Below, piece after piece: positions 18,408 to 26,109 of a DNA stretch of 64,000 nucleotides. Source of the stretch: Mesorhizobium sp. (GTDB lineage Bacteria > Pseudomonadota > Alphaproteobacteria > Rhizobiales > Rhizobiaceae); NCBI GenBank assembly GCA_004020315.1, contig SAQG01000012.1:1-64000 (forward strand), in the 5' to 3' direction. A program made the position numbers and the translations under genes. The notes under the pieces are model-generated. The model was not told the DNA's origin, made no database searches, and saw only the letters and a list, made by a program, of their open reading frames with translations. The stretch's first letter is position 1. Each line of letters opens with the position of its first letter.

Positions 18408-19436
18408 TCAGTATCCCAGATCGAGCCTCACTTCTCGCTTCATCTGTGTACCCGATATGAATTCGGCCAAGTTTTGCGAGCCCCAGCGGATATTCCTCTC
18501 GAGCACGTCATCGGCATTTGCCGCCTGGTCGTTCGACGTGACCACATTGGGCAATTTGTGGATTCCAAGGCGCGATCCCCAGCCAATCGGAAACGTTTGG
18601 CCGTAATTGTACTGCCACCATACGTCGGTAGCGAAACCGTCAAGGGTGCCGGAAATGAGCGCTTCGTAGAGCGGCTTCTCCTGGATCAACATGCCGCGCG
18701 AGATGTTGATGAGAAACGCCGATCGTTTCATGGCGGCGAGCTCCGCGGCGCCGAAAAACTGATGCGTCTCTTTTGTGTCAGGCGTCGCCAGGACGACGTA
18801 GTCGCACTTCGGCAAAACATCGTGCAACTCGTCGACCCCGTGCACTGCATCGAAAAACTCGACTGGGGGGCCGCCCTTGGTGCGACGCACGCCAAGGGTT
18901 TGCATGTCGAAGCCCTTGGCGTGTTTGGCGATGCGCCCGCCGATATTGCCAATTCCAATCACGCCGATTGTGCGACCGTGTAGCATTCCCGACCTGTATT
19001 CGTCATCATAGAGAGGGAATAGCAACCGGCCTTCTTCTGTCGCCCGGTGCTTGAGAAGAGTCTTTTTAGCAAGGGCTAATACGAACATCATCGCTTGCTC
19101 CGCGACCGCAACCGCATTCGCGCCGCGAATGTTTGCGAGCTTGACGCCACGCTGTTTGAAAAGATCCAGCGCGCCCATCAGGCCAAGGTCGTCCACGCCG
19201 GAATGCAGCCACGAGAACACCTTGAGCTTTTCCGCGATCTGGAGGATTCCTTCCGGAACGCTAAAAGCAACGATCGCATCGGCGTCGGGCGCCAGATGCT
19301 TCACGTCTGAATAGTCGCAGTCGAAACGCGATAGATACTCGCCTCTCGGTGCCCCCACCTCGGTTCCCGGAGGCAGCACTTCTTTGATTAGGCTGATCTC
19401 AGTGTCCGTGGCATACCACAAGCATAGAACTTTCAT
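18408..19436 (-). CDS. D-2-hydroxyacid dehydrogenase family protein, catalytic His replaced
   Basis: This 342-residue protein has the NAD-binding motif GIGNIGG (161-167), the conserved Arg247 in NISRGML and the usual two-domain layout of D-isomer 2-hydroxyacid dehydrogenases. Where the family has the catalytic His in a (T/S)PHxxG segment, this protein reads VVTSNDQAAN (about 298-307), so the His is missing. It may use another residue or catalyse a different step. It follows the EutA-like gene after 44 bases in the ectoine-type operon, in which such a dehydrogenase is unusual. Distinct from the gene at 32125. Confidence 0.85.
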   Translation of the reverse strand: MKVLCLWYATDTEISLIKEVLPPGTEVGAPRGEYLSRFDCDYSDVKHLAPDADAIVAFSVPEGILQIAEKLKVFSWLHSGVDDLGLMGALDLFKQRGVKLANIRGANAVAVAEQAMMFVLALAKKTLLKHRATEEGRLLFPLYDDEYRSGMLHGRTIGVIGIGNIGGRIAKHAKGFDMQTLGVRRTKGGPPVEFFDAVHGVDELHDVLPKCDYVVLATPDTKETHQFFGAAELAAMKRSAFLINISRGMLIQEKPLYEALISGTLDGFATDVWWQYNYGQTFPIGWGSRLGIHKLPNVVTSNDQAANADDVLERNIRWGSQNLAEFISGTQMKREVRLDLGY

Positions 19437-19480
19437 TTGGTCCTCCTGACTTCTGATAATCGGTCGGTGCGCAGGTCGCT

Positions 19481-20239
19481 TCAGACAGTAAGTAGCTTTC
19501 CGAATCCCGACAGTGGCTGTGTGTAGCCGGCAAGCCTAAGTGCATCCCAGAGCATTGCTTGGTGAGCGGTGATCACAGGCTTGCCGATTTGTGCTTCGAG
19601 GGGCTGGATGATTGTCGAAGTCCTCAGACCAGTGCATGGTATGAACAAAGCTTCGGAATCAGCGGAATTTAGTGCCGCGGCCGCCTCTATGATGCTCTCC
19701 GGCTTGATATTGATGATTTCATAGTCGTTTTCGATGTGGAACGAACCACAAGACACGACTGAAACTCCTTCGTCCTTCAAGCACTCGGTCATCGCCGCCG
19801 TAACGTCGTCTGGATAGGGTGTCAAAAGATCGACCCGCCGAATCCCGAGCTGACGAAAAGCCTTGTAGGCTCCTGTCATCGGCGATGTTAACTTCGCCCC
19901 TGGTGCAGTTCGGTGCAGTTCTGCTTCAAGGGTCGTTTGCAAAATCAGCGCAGATCCAGACGTGCAGCCGTAGGCAAAGACATCCACGGACTCTCGGGGC
20001 ACGAACAGCTCGGCGGCTTTGGCAATTTGATGCGCATGGCCACGCAGATTTTCGATAGTAATCGGGTTTTTCGTCTCAATTCGGGTTGCTGAAATACTAA
20101 CGCCATCCTTCGGAAGCATTCTCCGCAGCTCGTACTCAGTCAAGACATCTGTCGAAAGAGCAATCAAGCCGACTACAACTTGGTTCGCCATCCCTCCGTC
20201 CATAGCTGCTGCAAGGTGTTTGATTGGTGACGTGATCAT
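19481..20239 (-). CDS. Asp/Glu racemase / maleate isomerase-like protein (EutA-like)
   Basis: This 252-residue protein is of the Asp/Glu/hydantoin racemase superfamily. Two active-site cysteines are visible: Cys92 in YGCTSGS and Cys202 in IPCTGLRT, the pattern of maleate isomerase and arylmalonate decarboxylase. EutA of ectoine clusters belongs here and is proposed to help isomerise hydroxyectoine. ATG 20239 overlaps the stop of the M20 gene (ATGA), so an open frame up to 20290 is not used. EutB and EutC partners are missing in the window. Confidence 0.8.
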   Translation of the reverse strand: MITSPIKHLAAAMDGGMANQVVVGLIALSTDVLTEYELRRMLPKDGVSISATRIETKNPITIENLRGHAHQIAKAAELFVPRESVDVFAYGCTSGSALILQTTLEAELHRTAPGAKLTSPMTGAYKAFRQLGIRRVDLLTPYPDDVTAAMTECLKDEGVSVVSCGSFHIENDYEIINIKPESIIEAAAALNSADSEALFIPCTGLRTSTIIQPLEAQIGKPVITAHQAMLWDALRLAGYTQPLSGFGKLLTV

Positions 20240-21468
20240 GACGATATGCCCGCGTTTGCTGAAACTTGAAGATTTCTGACGATTGCCCAAGCAGCGCGCG
20301 CCGCGCGTAACACGTCATCATCGGAGACACCGAATTCTGCCGTGTGAACATGGGTTATGTTTCCGAGCGCTTCATTGTAACAGCCAAACCAGAAATACAC
20401 CGATCGGAGTTTTTCGGCATAGAATCCGAAGTCGTCTGCCCCTGCGAGAGGTCTCGTCGGAACGAGTGACTCACTTCCATAGATTTCGCCAATCGCTTCC
20501 CGGGCCGTTTGACTGATGCCTGGATCGTTTAGGACGGCAGGTTCTCCCGGAACCAACTTGAACTCTGCCTCGCCGCGATGCATTGCGGCGATCTGGCGAG
20601 CTAGTTCTTCCAGACGGCGTCGAAGCCTCCGACGGGCGTCTGGCGAACGTGTACGAAGCGTACCGTCGAGAACGACGCGATCGCAGATGATATTGGTTGC
20701 GTCGCCACCATGGAAACGGCCTATTGAAATGACAGGAGCTTCGTCAGTGTGGCTCTCACGCGATATGAGCTTCTGCATCTCAGTGACGAATGTGGACGCA
20801 ATCGCGATCGCATCAACACCCAGCTCTGGCCACGCCGCGTGGCTTTTCTTGCCTTTGAAGATGATCTGGAATTCGTCGGAAGACTTTGTTACCGGGCCCG
20901 TCAGGACGGAAAACGTTCCGGAGGGTATTTCGGGGTTCACATGCATCCCGATCGCGCAGTCAAAACCGTCGAGCAGACCTTGTTCAGCGACAGATCGGCC
21001 GCCGAGGGGTTCTGCTTCCTCGGCCGGTTGAAACACAACGCGCACCTTTCCGGCGAAGTGCTGACGATGGGCAAGCGCCGCCAATACAACGCCCAATGCT
21101 GCCGCTGCATGCGCATCGTGGCCGCAAGCATGCATCTTTCCAGGCACACGGGACCTATATGGGATATCCGGGCGGGCCTCTTGGATGGGCAGCGCGTCGA
21201 TGTCGCCACGAACCACCACATTTATGGGAATTCCATTTCCCTCGCCGACAATGTCGACGAACAAGCCTGTGTGGTGAAAGAACTGAGGTGTTTGCAGCCC
21301 CGCACCGCCCAAAAACTCCGCTATTTTTGCCCGAGTGTTGTGCTCCTCATTTGATAGCTCCGGGTTTGCGTGCATGTAGTGCCGGAGAGCGAGGATTTGT
21401 TCCTCGCATCCGGCCGGCAAATGGAATGCGTGACTGGCCCGTTTGAGGTCTGTGTCCGATGCATTCAT
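20236..21468 (-). CDS. M20-family amidohydrolase, probable N-acetyl-diaminobutyrate deacetylase (DoeB2-like)
   Basis: This 410-residue M20 metallo-amidohydrolase has MHACGHDAH (112-120) with metal-binding Cys115 and His117, the Glu pair in PAEEAE (148-153), GMHVNPEIPSG, and the dimerisation domain near the middle. ATG 21468 overlaps the stop of doeA (ATGA) and is preferred over an upstream frame to 21510. After a DoeA-type hydrolase opens ectoine to N-acetyl-L-2,4-diaminobutyrate, an M20 enzyme of this kind (DoeB2) removes the acetyl group. The function is inferred from the operon context and family; acyl-amino-acid deacylase in general is the safe call. Confidence 0.85.
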   Translation of the reverse strand: MNASDTDLKRASHAFHLPAGCEEQILALRHYMHANPELSNEEHNTRAKIAEFLGGAGLQTPQFFHHTGLFVDIVGEGNGIPINVVVRGDIDALPIQEARPDIPYRSRVPGKMHACGHDAHAAAALGVVLAALAHRQHFAGKVRVVFQPAEEAEPLGGRSVAEQGLLDGFDCAIGMHVNPEIPSGTFSVLTGPVTKSSDEFQIIFKGKKSHAAWPELGVDAIAIASTFVTEMQKLISRESHTDEAPVISIGRFHGGDATNIICDRVVLDGTLRTRSPDARRRLRRRLEELARQIAAMHRGEAEFKLVPGEPAVLNDPGISQTAREAIGEIYGSESLVPTRPLAGADDFGFYAEKLRSVYFWFGCYNEALGNITHVHTAEFGVSDDDVLRAARAAWAIVRNLQVSANAGISS

Positions 21469-22649
21469 TGATCGATCACTATCAGCTGGCGTGGCGACTG
21501 TGCCAGGCACTCGGCCTGCCTGTCGGTGACAAGGATGCTTTCAGTAATTTCGATGCCCCAGTCGCCAAACCATAGGCCTGACATAAAGTGGAACGTCATC
21601 CCTGGCCGCAATTCAGTGCGGTCCCCTGTGCGGAAGCTTGCGGAGTGTTCACCCCAATCCGGTGGATAAGCGAGACCGATCGAGTAGCCGCAACGGCTTG
21701 GCTTTTTCAGTCCGTAACGCTCAATGGCGGTGTAGTAGGCTTGCGCGACCTCTTCGCAAGAATTCCCCGGCACCGCTTTTTCCAAGCCAGCCGCCATTCC
21801 CTCGAGCACGGCCTTTTCTGCATCGACGAACTTTTGAGCCGGCTTACCTAGATAAAATGTCCTGGAGAGAGGGCAGTGATAGCGTTTGTGGACGCCGGCG
21901 AGTTCAAAAAAGATGCTTTCCCCCGAGCGAAGCTCACGATCTGACCAAGTCAGATGAGGCGCGGAGGCGTCGATGCCCGCCCCGATCATGGGAACGGCTG
22001 CGGGATAGTCTCCCCAGATGCCGTCATCGCCGCGGATGGCGGTGTGGTAAATTTCCGCCACAATGTGCGATTGCTTGGCGCCGGGTTTCAGCACTTCGGC
22101 CACGCGCTGATGCATGGCCGTCACGATTTTGCCTGCGCCCCGCATGTACTCGATCTCACGGGGCGACTTGATGATCCGCTGCCATTTCACTAGCGATGTC
22201 GTGTCTTTGAAGCTTGCATTGGGCAGCGTGGAGGACAGTGCTTCAAAAGCTGCGTGCGTAAAGTAGTAATTATCCTTTTCGATCCCGATGGAACCGCTGG
22301 ACCAGCCGAGGTCTGTAACCAATTGGCCAAGGGCAGTCATCGGATGATATTGGGAGGATTGGACGTAGTGATCCGCGTAGGACTTGATACGGCTCTCATC
22401 CATGTAAACGGTTCTGCGAGCACCGTTGCCGTCCATTTCGCGACCGAACCAGACCGGGTCTGCGTCTTCATGAATGAGGACGCATTGGTGAACGTAGAAG
22501 GACCAGCCGTCATAACCGGTAAGCCAGGCCATGTTCGCGGGGTCTGTGACGATTAGTAGATCGATGCCATCCCGCTCCATTGCTTTACGGGTGGCCTCGA
22601 GCCGAGCTTTGTACTCGGAAATCTCAAAGCGGAGTGTCGGTGCAGTCAT
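21465..22649 (-). CDS. doeA: Ectoine hydrolase DoeA/EutD (creatinase-fold, M24 family)
   Basis: This 394-residue protein has a creatinase-type N-terminal domain (LLIVTDPANMAWLTGYDGWS) and a pita-bread C-terminal domain (SIFFELAGVHKRYHCPLSRTF and SIGLAYPPDWGEHSASF, cited in part). The Asp metal ligands of M24 aminopeptidases are replaced, as in DoeA and creatinase. DoeA opens the ectoine ring to N-acetyl-diaminobutyrate. Start ATG 22649 matches the paralogue at 28739 (both MT..LRFE.SEY.ARLEATR). The two are nearly identical over long blocks. Placement between ehu-type transport genes and an M20 deacetylase strongly supports the role. Confidence 0.88.
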   Translation of the reverse strand: MTAPTLRFEISEYKARLEATRKAMERDGIDLLIVTDPANMAWLTGYDGWSFYVHQCVLIHEDADPVWFGREMDGNGARRTVYMDESRIKSYADHYVQSSQYHPMTALGQLVTDLGWSSGSIGIEKDNYYFTHAAFEALSSTLPNASFKDTTSLVKWQRIIKSPREIEYMRGAGKIVTAMHQRVAEVLKPGAKQSHIVAEIYHTAIRGDDGIWGDYPAAVPMIGAGIDASAPHLTWSDRELRSGESIFFELAGVHKRYHCPLSRTFYLGKPAQKFVDAEKAVLEGMAAGLEKAVPGNSCEEVAQAYYTAIERYGLKKPSRCGYSIGLAYPPDWGEHSASFRTGDRTELRPGMTFHFMSGLWFGDWGIEITESILVTDRQAECLAQSPRQLIVIDQ

Positions 22650-22672
22650 AGTTGGTTCCTCGATTCGGCTGC

Positions 22673-23332
22673 TCAGGCAGCCTGACGTTTCAGATAGTTT
22701 TCCAAAAGCCGAATAAGGGCCGCAGAGCAAAGGCTGACGAACAGGAAGCCCACGGCGACGAGAGTGATTGGTTCGAGATAGCGGTAGCTGAAGTTGGCCT
22801 TGGCTAGCGCTTCGCCCATAAGGTCGAGGACGGTAATCGCCGATAGTATTGGCGTCTCCTTGAACATCGCGATCACATAATTCCCCAAAGGCGGGATCAT
22901 CGGGGGAATGGCTTGCGGCAGCACGATTTCCGTCCAGGTCTGCCTTGTGGTCAGGTTGCAGGCCCGCGCAGCCTCCCATTGCCCGGCTGGAACATTGATG
23001 ATCCCAGCGCGATAGACCTCTGACACGTAAGTACCGTAGTGGAGACCGAGACCGATCGTCCCGGCGATCATGGGAGACAAAACAATTCCAATGTCTGGCA
23101 GGACGTAGAAGAGAAAGTACAGCTGTACCAGCAACGGCGTTCTTCTAATCGTCTCTGTTACCAGGACCGCAGAACGGCGAACCAAATCGACTGAAGACAT
23201 CTTGGCGATTGCGAAAAAGAGTCCGATGCTCAAAGCCGCAACCGACGAGATCAACGTTATCTTCACTGTAACGACGAGTCCTTTAAGCAAATCGGGCGTT
23301 ATCTCAGCGACGAATTCCCAGCTCCAGATCAT
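22673..23332 (-). CDS. Ectoine-type ABC transporter permease (EhuD-like)
   Basis: This 219-residue inner-membrane permease of the HisM family has about five membrane spans and the EAA-type loop NVPAGQWEAARACNLTTRQT with VLPQAIPPMIPPLGNY. It pairs with the permease at 23342 (heterodimer, as in EhuCD). It ends 23 bases before the doeA start, linking transport and hydrolysis in one transcript. The EhuD label rests on order and on the EhuB-like binding protein. Confidence 0.82.
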   Translation of the reverse strand: MIWSWEFVAEITPDLLKGLVVTVKITLISSVAALSIGLFFAIAKMSSVDLVRRSAVLVTETIRRTPLLVQLYFLFYVLPDIGIVLSPMIAGTIGLGLHYGTYVSEVYRAGIINVPAGQWEAARACNLTTRQTWTEIVLPQAIPPMIPPLGNYVIAMFKETPILSAITVLDLMGEALAKANFSYRYLEPITLVAVGFLFVSLCSAALIRLLENYLKRQAA

Positions 23333-23341
23333 TGGTTAACC

Positions 23342-24010
23342 TCAGGTGTTTGCGCTGACGATGCCGCGCCCAAAGCGTCTTTCAAGCCACCGCACGAAAC
23401 TTATCAACGCAGACGCAATTAGAAGATAAATGACCAAGATGAGCAGAAAGGGCATAGCGGTGTCGCCTGTTTGGCCTCGTACCACCTGCGCCTGAAACGT
23501 CAGCTCCGAGACCGTTATGAGCGATGCCACCGCGGTGCCTTTCATGAGCTCGATCGCAAGATTTCCAAAGCTTGGCAGCATGAACACGACCGCCTGTGGA
23601 AGGATCACCCACCAGAGCGCCTGCCACCGCGTCAGGTTTAAAGCGATAGTTGCTTCCCGCTGATCGCGACCGACGGCGTTGAGCGCCGCGCGAACAACTT
23701 CAGCGCCATAGGCGCCACCGTTCAGGCCCAGCGCCAGGACACCGGACTGCAGTGGAGATAGAGAAACGCCGACAAATGGCAGAACGAAATAAGCCGCGAA
23801 CAGTTGGACGAACACTGAAGTGCCGCGGAAGATCTCCACATAGATCCGCGTTACGGCACGCACGGCAATCTGGTCTGAAGTGAGAGCAATGCCGGCCAGC
23901 ATAGCCAGTATCAACGCGAGCAGGCAGCTCAAAAGCGTGAGTTCCACGGTGGCGACAGCCCCCGTGAGTATGAACCAACTGTATCCAATTGCAGACTCAA
24001 AAGTATTCAC
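23342..24010 (-). CDS. Ectoine-type ABC transporter permease (EhuC-like)
   Basis: This 222-residue HisM-family permease has the coupling loop AVGRDQREATIALNLTRWQA and the following ILPQAVVFMLPSFGN. About five hydrophobic segments are visible. It lies 9 bases before the second permease gene and about 30 after the ATPase gene on the same strand. The two permeases share only family-level similarity. Confidence 0.82.
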   Translation of the reverse strand: MNTFESAIGYSWFILTGAVATVELTLLSCLLALILAMLAGIALTSDQIAVRAVTRIYVEIFRGTSVFVQLFAAYFVLPFVGVSLSPLQSGVLALGLNGGAYGAEVVRAALNAVGRDQREATIALNLTRWQALWWVILPQAVVFMLPSFGNLAIELMKGTAVASLITVSELTFQAQVVRGQTGDTAMPFLLILVIYLLIASALISFVRWLERRFGRGIVSANT

Positions 24011-24043
24011 TGGGATGACCTTGTCCTGCCTTGACTGGCCGCC

Positions 24044-24859
24044 TCAAAGGCGATGGCCCGCTGCGATTATCTTGCGAAGGAAGCTTTTCGTGCGCTCGTG
24101 GTGAGGCGACAGAAAGATTTCCGACGGCGGGCCTTCTTCAACGATCTTGCCGCGCTCGAAGAACAACACTCGGTCGGAAAAATCCTTGGCGAAACCCATC
24201 TCGTGGGTAACCAGGAGCATCGTCATGTCGGTCTCGTTGCGGAGATTTGTGATGACGTTTAGGACCTCTTCCACCAGCTCCGGATCAAGAGCGGAGGTGA
24301 TCTCGTCAAGAAGTAGTATTTTTGGCTGCAATGCGAGAGCGCGGGCAATCGCGACGCGTTGTTTTTGGCCGCCAGATAATCTTGACGGATACTCATGTGC
24401 TTTGTCGGCGAGCCCAACGTTTTCCAACATTTGAAGCGCACGTTCTTTGGCTGCCGCTTTCGACAGACTTCCAGTCAGCACAGGAGCGAGGGCGACGTTC
24501 TGAAGAGCGGTTTTATGTGGAAAGAGGTTGAAATGTTGGAAGACCATTCCGAAGGCGCCACGCATTCTGCGTAGATGCGCCTCCGACGACGGCACTTGTT
24601 TACCGCCTCTTTGCTCGTGGTTTAGGCAAACGCCATTGACGATCACATCTCCAGCCGTAACCGACTCGAGCGTCATCAAAATTCTAAGGATCGTCGTTTT
24701 TCCCGAGCCTGATGGACCAATCAGCGCAAGATGCTCACCAGCTTTAACCGAGAACGAGAGTTGTTCCAGAACCTTGAGGGAGCCATAGCTTTTCTCAACG
24801 TTCCGGAATTCAATGATGGGCTGGCAATCTGGAGCCCTGGATGCGACATGCAATCCCAT
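24044..24859 (-). CDS. Ectoine-type ABC transporter ATP-binding protein (EhuA-like)
   Basis: This 271-residue ATPase has Walker A GPSGSGKTT, Q-loop VFQHFN, signature LSGGQKQR, Walker B ILLLDE and the switch VTHE. ATG 24859 is chosen because AAAGGAGA lies 6 bases upstream; the open frame reaches 24943 but that would run through the stem-loop at 24887-24910. It belongs with the EhuB-like protein and two permeases. Confidence 0.9.
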   Translation of the reverse strand: MGLHVASRAPDCQPIIEFRNVEKSYGSLKVLEQLSFSVKAGEHLALIGPSGSGKTTILRILMTLESVTAGDVIVNGVCLNHEQRGGKQVPSSEAHLRRMRGAFGMVFQHFNLFPHKTALQNVALAPVLTGSLSKAAAKERALQMLENVGLADKAHEYPSRLSGGQKQRVAIARALALQPKILLLDEITSALDPELVEEVLNVITNLRNETDMTMLLVTHEMGFAKDFSDRVLFFERGKIVEEGPPSEIFLSPHHERTKSFLRKIIAAGHRL

Positions 24860-24886
24860 TGCGCTGTCTCCTTTCGTGTGATCGCA

Positions 24887-24910
24887 GCCCAGCAGCTGTC
24901 GCTGCTGGGC
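24887..24910 (-). promoter_or_regulatory. Intercistronic stem-loop between binding protein and ATPase genes
   Basis: GCCCAGCAGC (24887-24896) pairs perfectly with GCTGCTGGGC (24901-24910) around a 4-base loop, giving a 10-bp stem in the mRNA. No T-run follows, so it is probably not a full terminator. It sits between the binding-protein stop (24931) and the ATPase start (24859). Such hairpins often protect the upstream binding-protein message and lower downstream expression. Confidence 0.7.
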
Positions 24911-24930
24911 ATTATCACTGGAGTTCGAAT

Positions 24931-25794
24931 TTACGGATTGCACATCTCGGCTGCCGACTTGGCGCTAGCCAAAATCTTATAGTTCGTTTGAAGACCATAT
25001 TTCGCCATGATCTTCTCGAATTCGCCGCTGTCCTTTAGCTTTTGCAAGCCTACATTGTAGGCGTCGCGTAGTGCCGTATCTTCCTTATTGAAAGCTGCAG
25101 CTGCACAATCAATAGGAGTGTTGGCGATCGGTATGATGGTCTGCAATGTATTATCACCCGACCGTGTCTTCATGTCTATGACACCCGCATCATTGAGGGC
25201 GATGGCATCGACGCGCTTGTCTTGCAGCATCTTCACTGCACTGGTGTTGTCAGGATAGGGAACAAGGTTCTCTTGCTTCACTCCGGCTGAGAGCGCATCT
25301 CGGGCCTGCAAAGTTCCGGCACCCACCGCCAGCTTGAGGCCTAGGTCGGCAAATTCCTTGTAGCTTTTGAACTTGCCACTCATGTCGGAGCGGATCAGGA
25401 ATGCTTGCGCGGTGCATATGGCCGGTTCAGCGAAATCAACGACGCTGCACCGTTCGGGGCGAATGTTGAGCGAGCCGGCTGAGAGAATTTTTACGCGTTT
25501 CGCTTGTAGGGCTGGTATCATAGCTCCGTACTGTATCAGCTCGCCTTTGAAGTTCTTGAACCCAGAGAGCGCCAATGCGCCTCGATCGATGTCGGGACCA
25601 GCACCGCTCAATGTACCGTCGGGCTTCAACTCCGTATAGGGCGGCTCACCGCCAATTGCGATCGAAATCTCCTGGTTGACGTCGAGATCCGCCGCGACCG
25701 CAGCACTCCCCGCTGTGATTGCCAAGATTGCGGTCAGCACAGTTGCGAGGCCGCGAGGATCAATAGGAGACTGACGTTTGATGTTTGATGTCAT
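24931..25794 (-). CDS. ehuB: Ectoine/hydroxyectoine ABC transporter substrate-binding protein (EhuB-like)
   Basis: This 287-residue protein has a signal peptide (about 1-37, ending ITAGSAAVAA) and a family 3 binding fold. It shares the EhuB landmarks GEPPYTELKPDGTLSGAGPD, YGAMIPALQAKR, RPERCSVVDFAEPA and KMLQDKRVDA, followed by ALRDAYNVGLQKLKDSGEF. EhuB binds ectoine and hydroxyectoine in the periplasm. ATG 25794 has AAAGGGA upstream; the frame to 25890 has no such signal. It is the first gene of the minus-strand operon. The aromatic cage residues of EhuB were not checked one by one. Confidence 0.82.
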   Translation of the reverse strand: MTSNIKRQSPIDPRGLATVLTAILAITAGSAAVAADLDVNQEISIAIGGEPPYTELKPDGTLSGAGPDIDRGALALSGFKNFKGELIQYGAMIPALQAKRVKILSAGSLNIRPERCSVVDFAEPAICTAQAFLIRSDMSGKFKSYKEFADLGLKLAVGAGTLQARDALSAGVKQENLVPYPDNTSAVKMLQDKRVDAIALNDAGVIDMKTRSGDNTLQTIIPIANTPIDCAAAAFNKEDTALRDAYNVGLQKLKDSGEFEKIMAKYGLQTNYKILASAKSAAEMCNP

Positions 25795-26109
25795 TGCTGT
25801 TCCCTTTCTGATGGCTCTTCTAAATCGTCGCGCCCGCGGGACATCGATCGGAAATATCCTGCTCCGATGCTCGCTACTCCTGCCATACACCTAGGAGCGA
25901 TCCGCGGGGTACATGACGAGAGCTTCGTCGAGACCTAGGGCAATTGCTGTTTCGCCGCTGCCGGTCACGAACATGACAATCGGCCAAAGTGATGTCAATT
26001 GACTAAATTGTACAATGACATTACGTTCCTATTCTCTGTGTCCTCTGGCTGCGCTGTTCAAATGGTATGATTTTTGCTCCTCAGAGGGAGTCAACGACAG
26101 GATCAGTGC
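25795..26109. promoter_or_regulatory. Divergent promoter region with two palindromes (ehu-type operon / MocR regulator)
   Basis: This 315-base divergent region has two adjacent perfect palindromes: TCAATTGA at 25995-26002 and ATTGTACAAT at 26007-26016. A TTGACA-like -35 hexamer on the minus strand lies in ATTGACATC near 25993-26000, and TTGACT on the plus strand at about 25999-26004. The palindromes thus overlap both candidate promoters and are the best operator candidates for the MocR regulator. Palindromes are seen directly; binding is inference. Confidence 0.5.
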
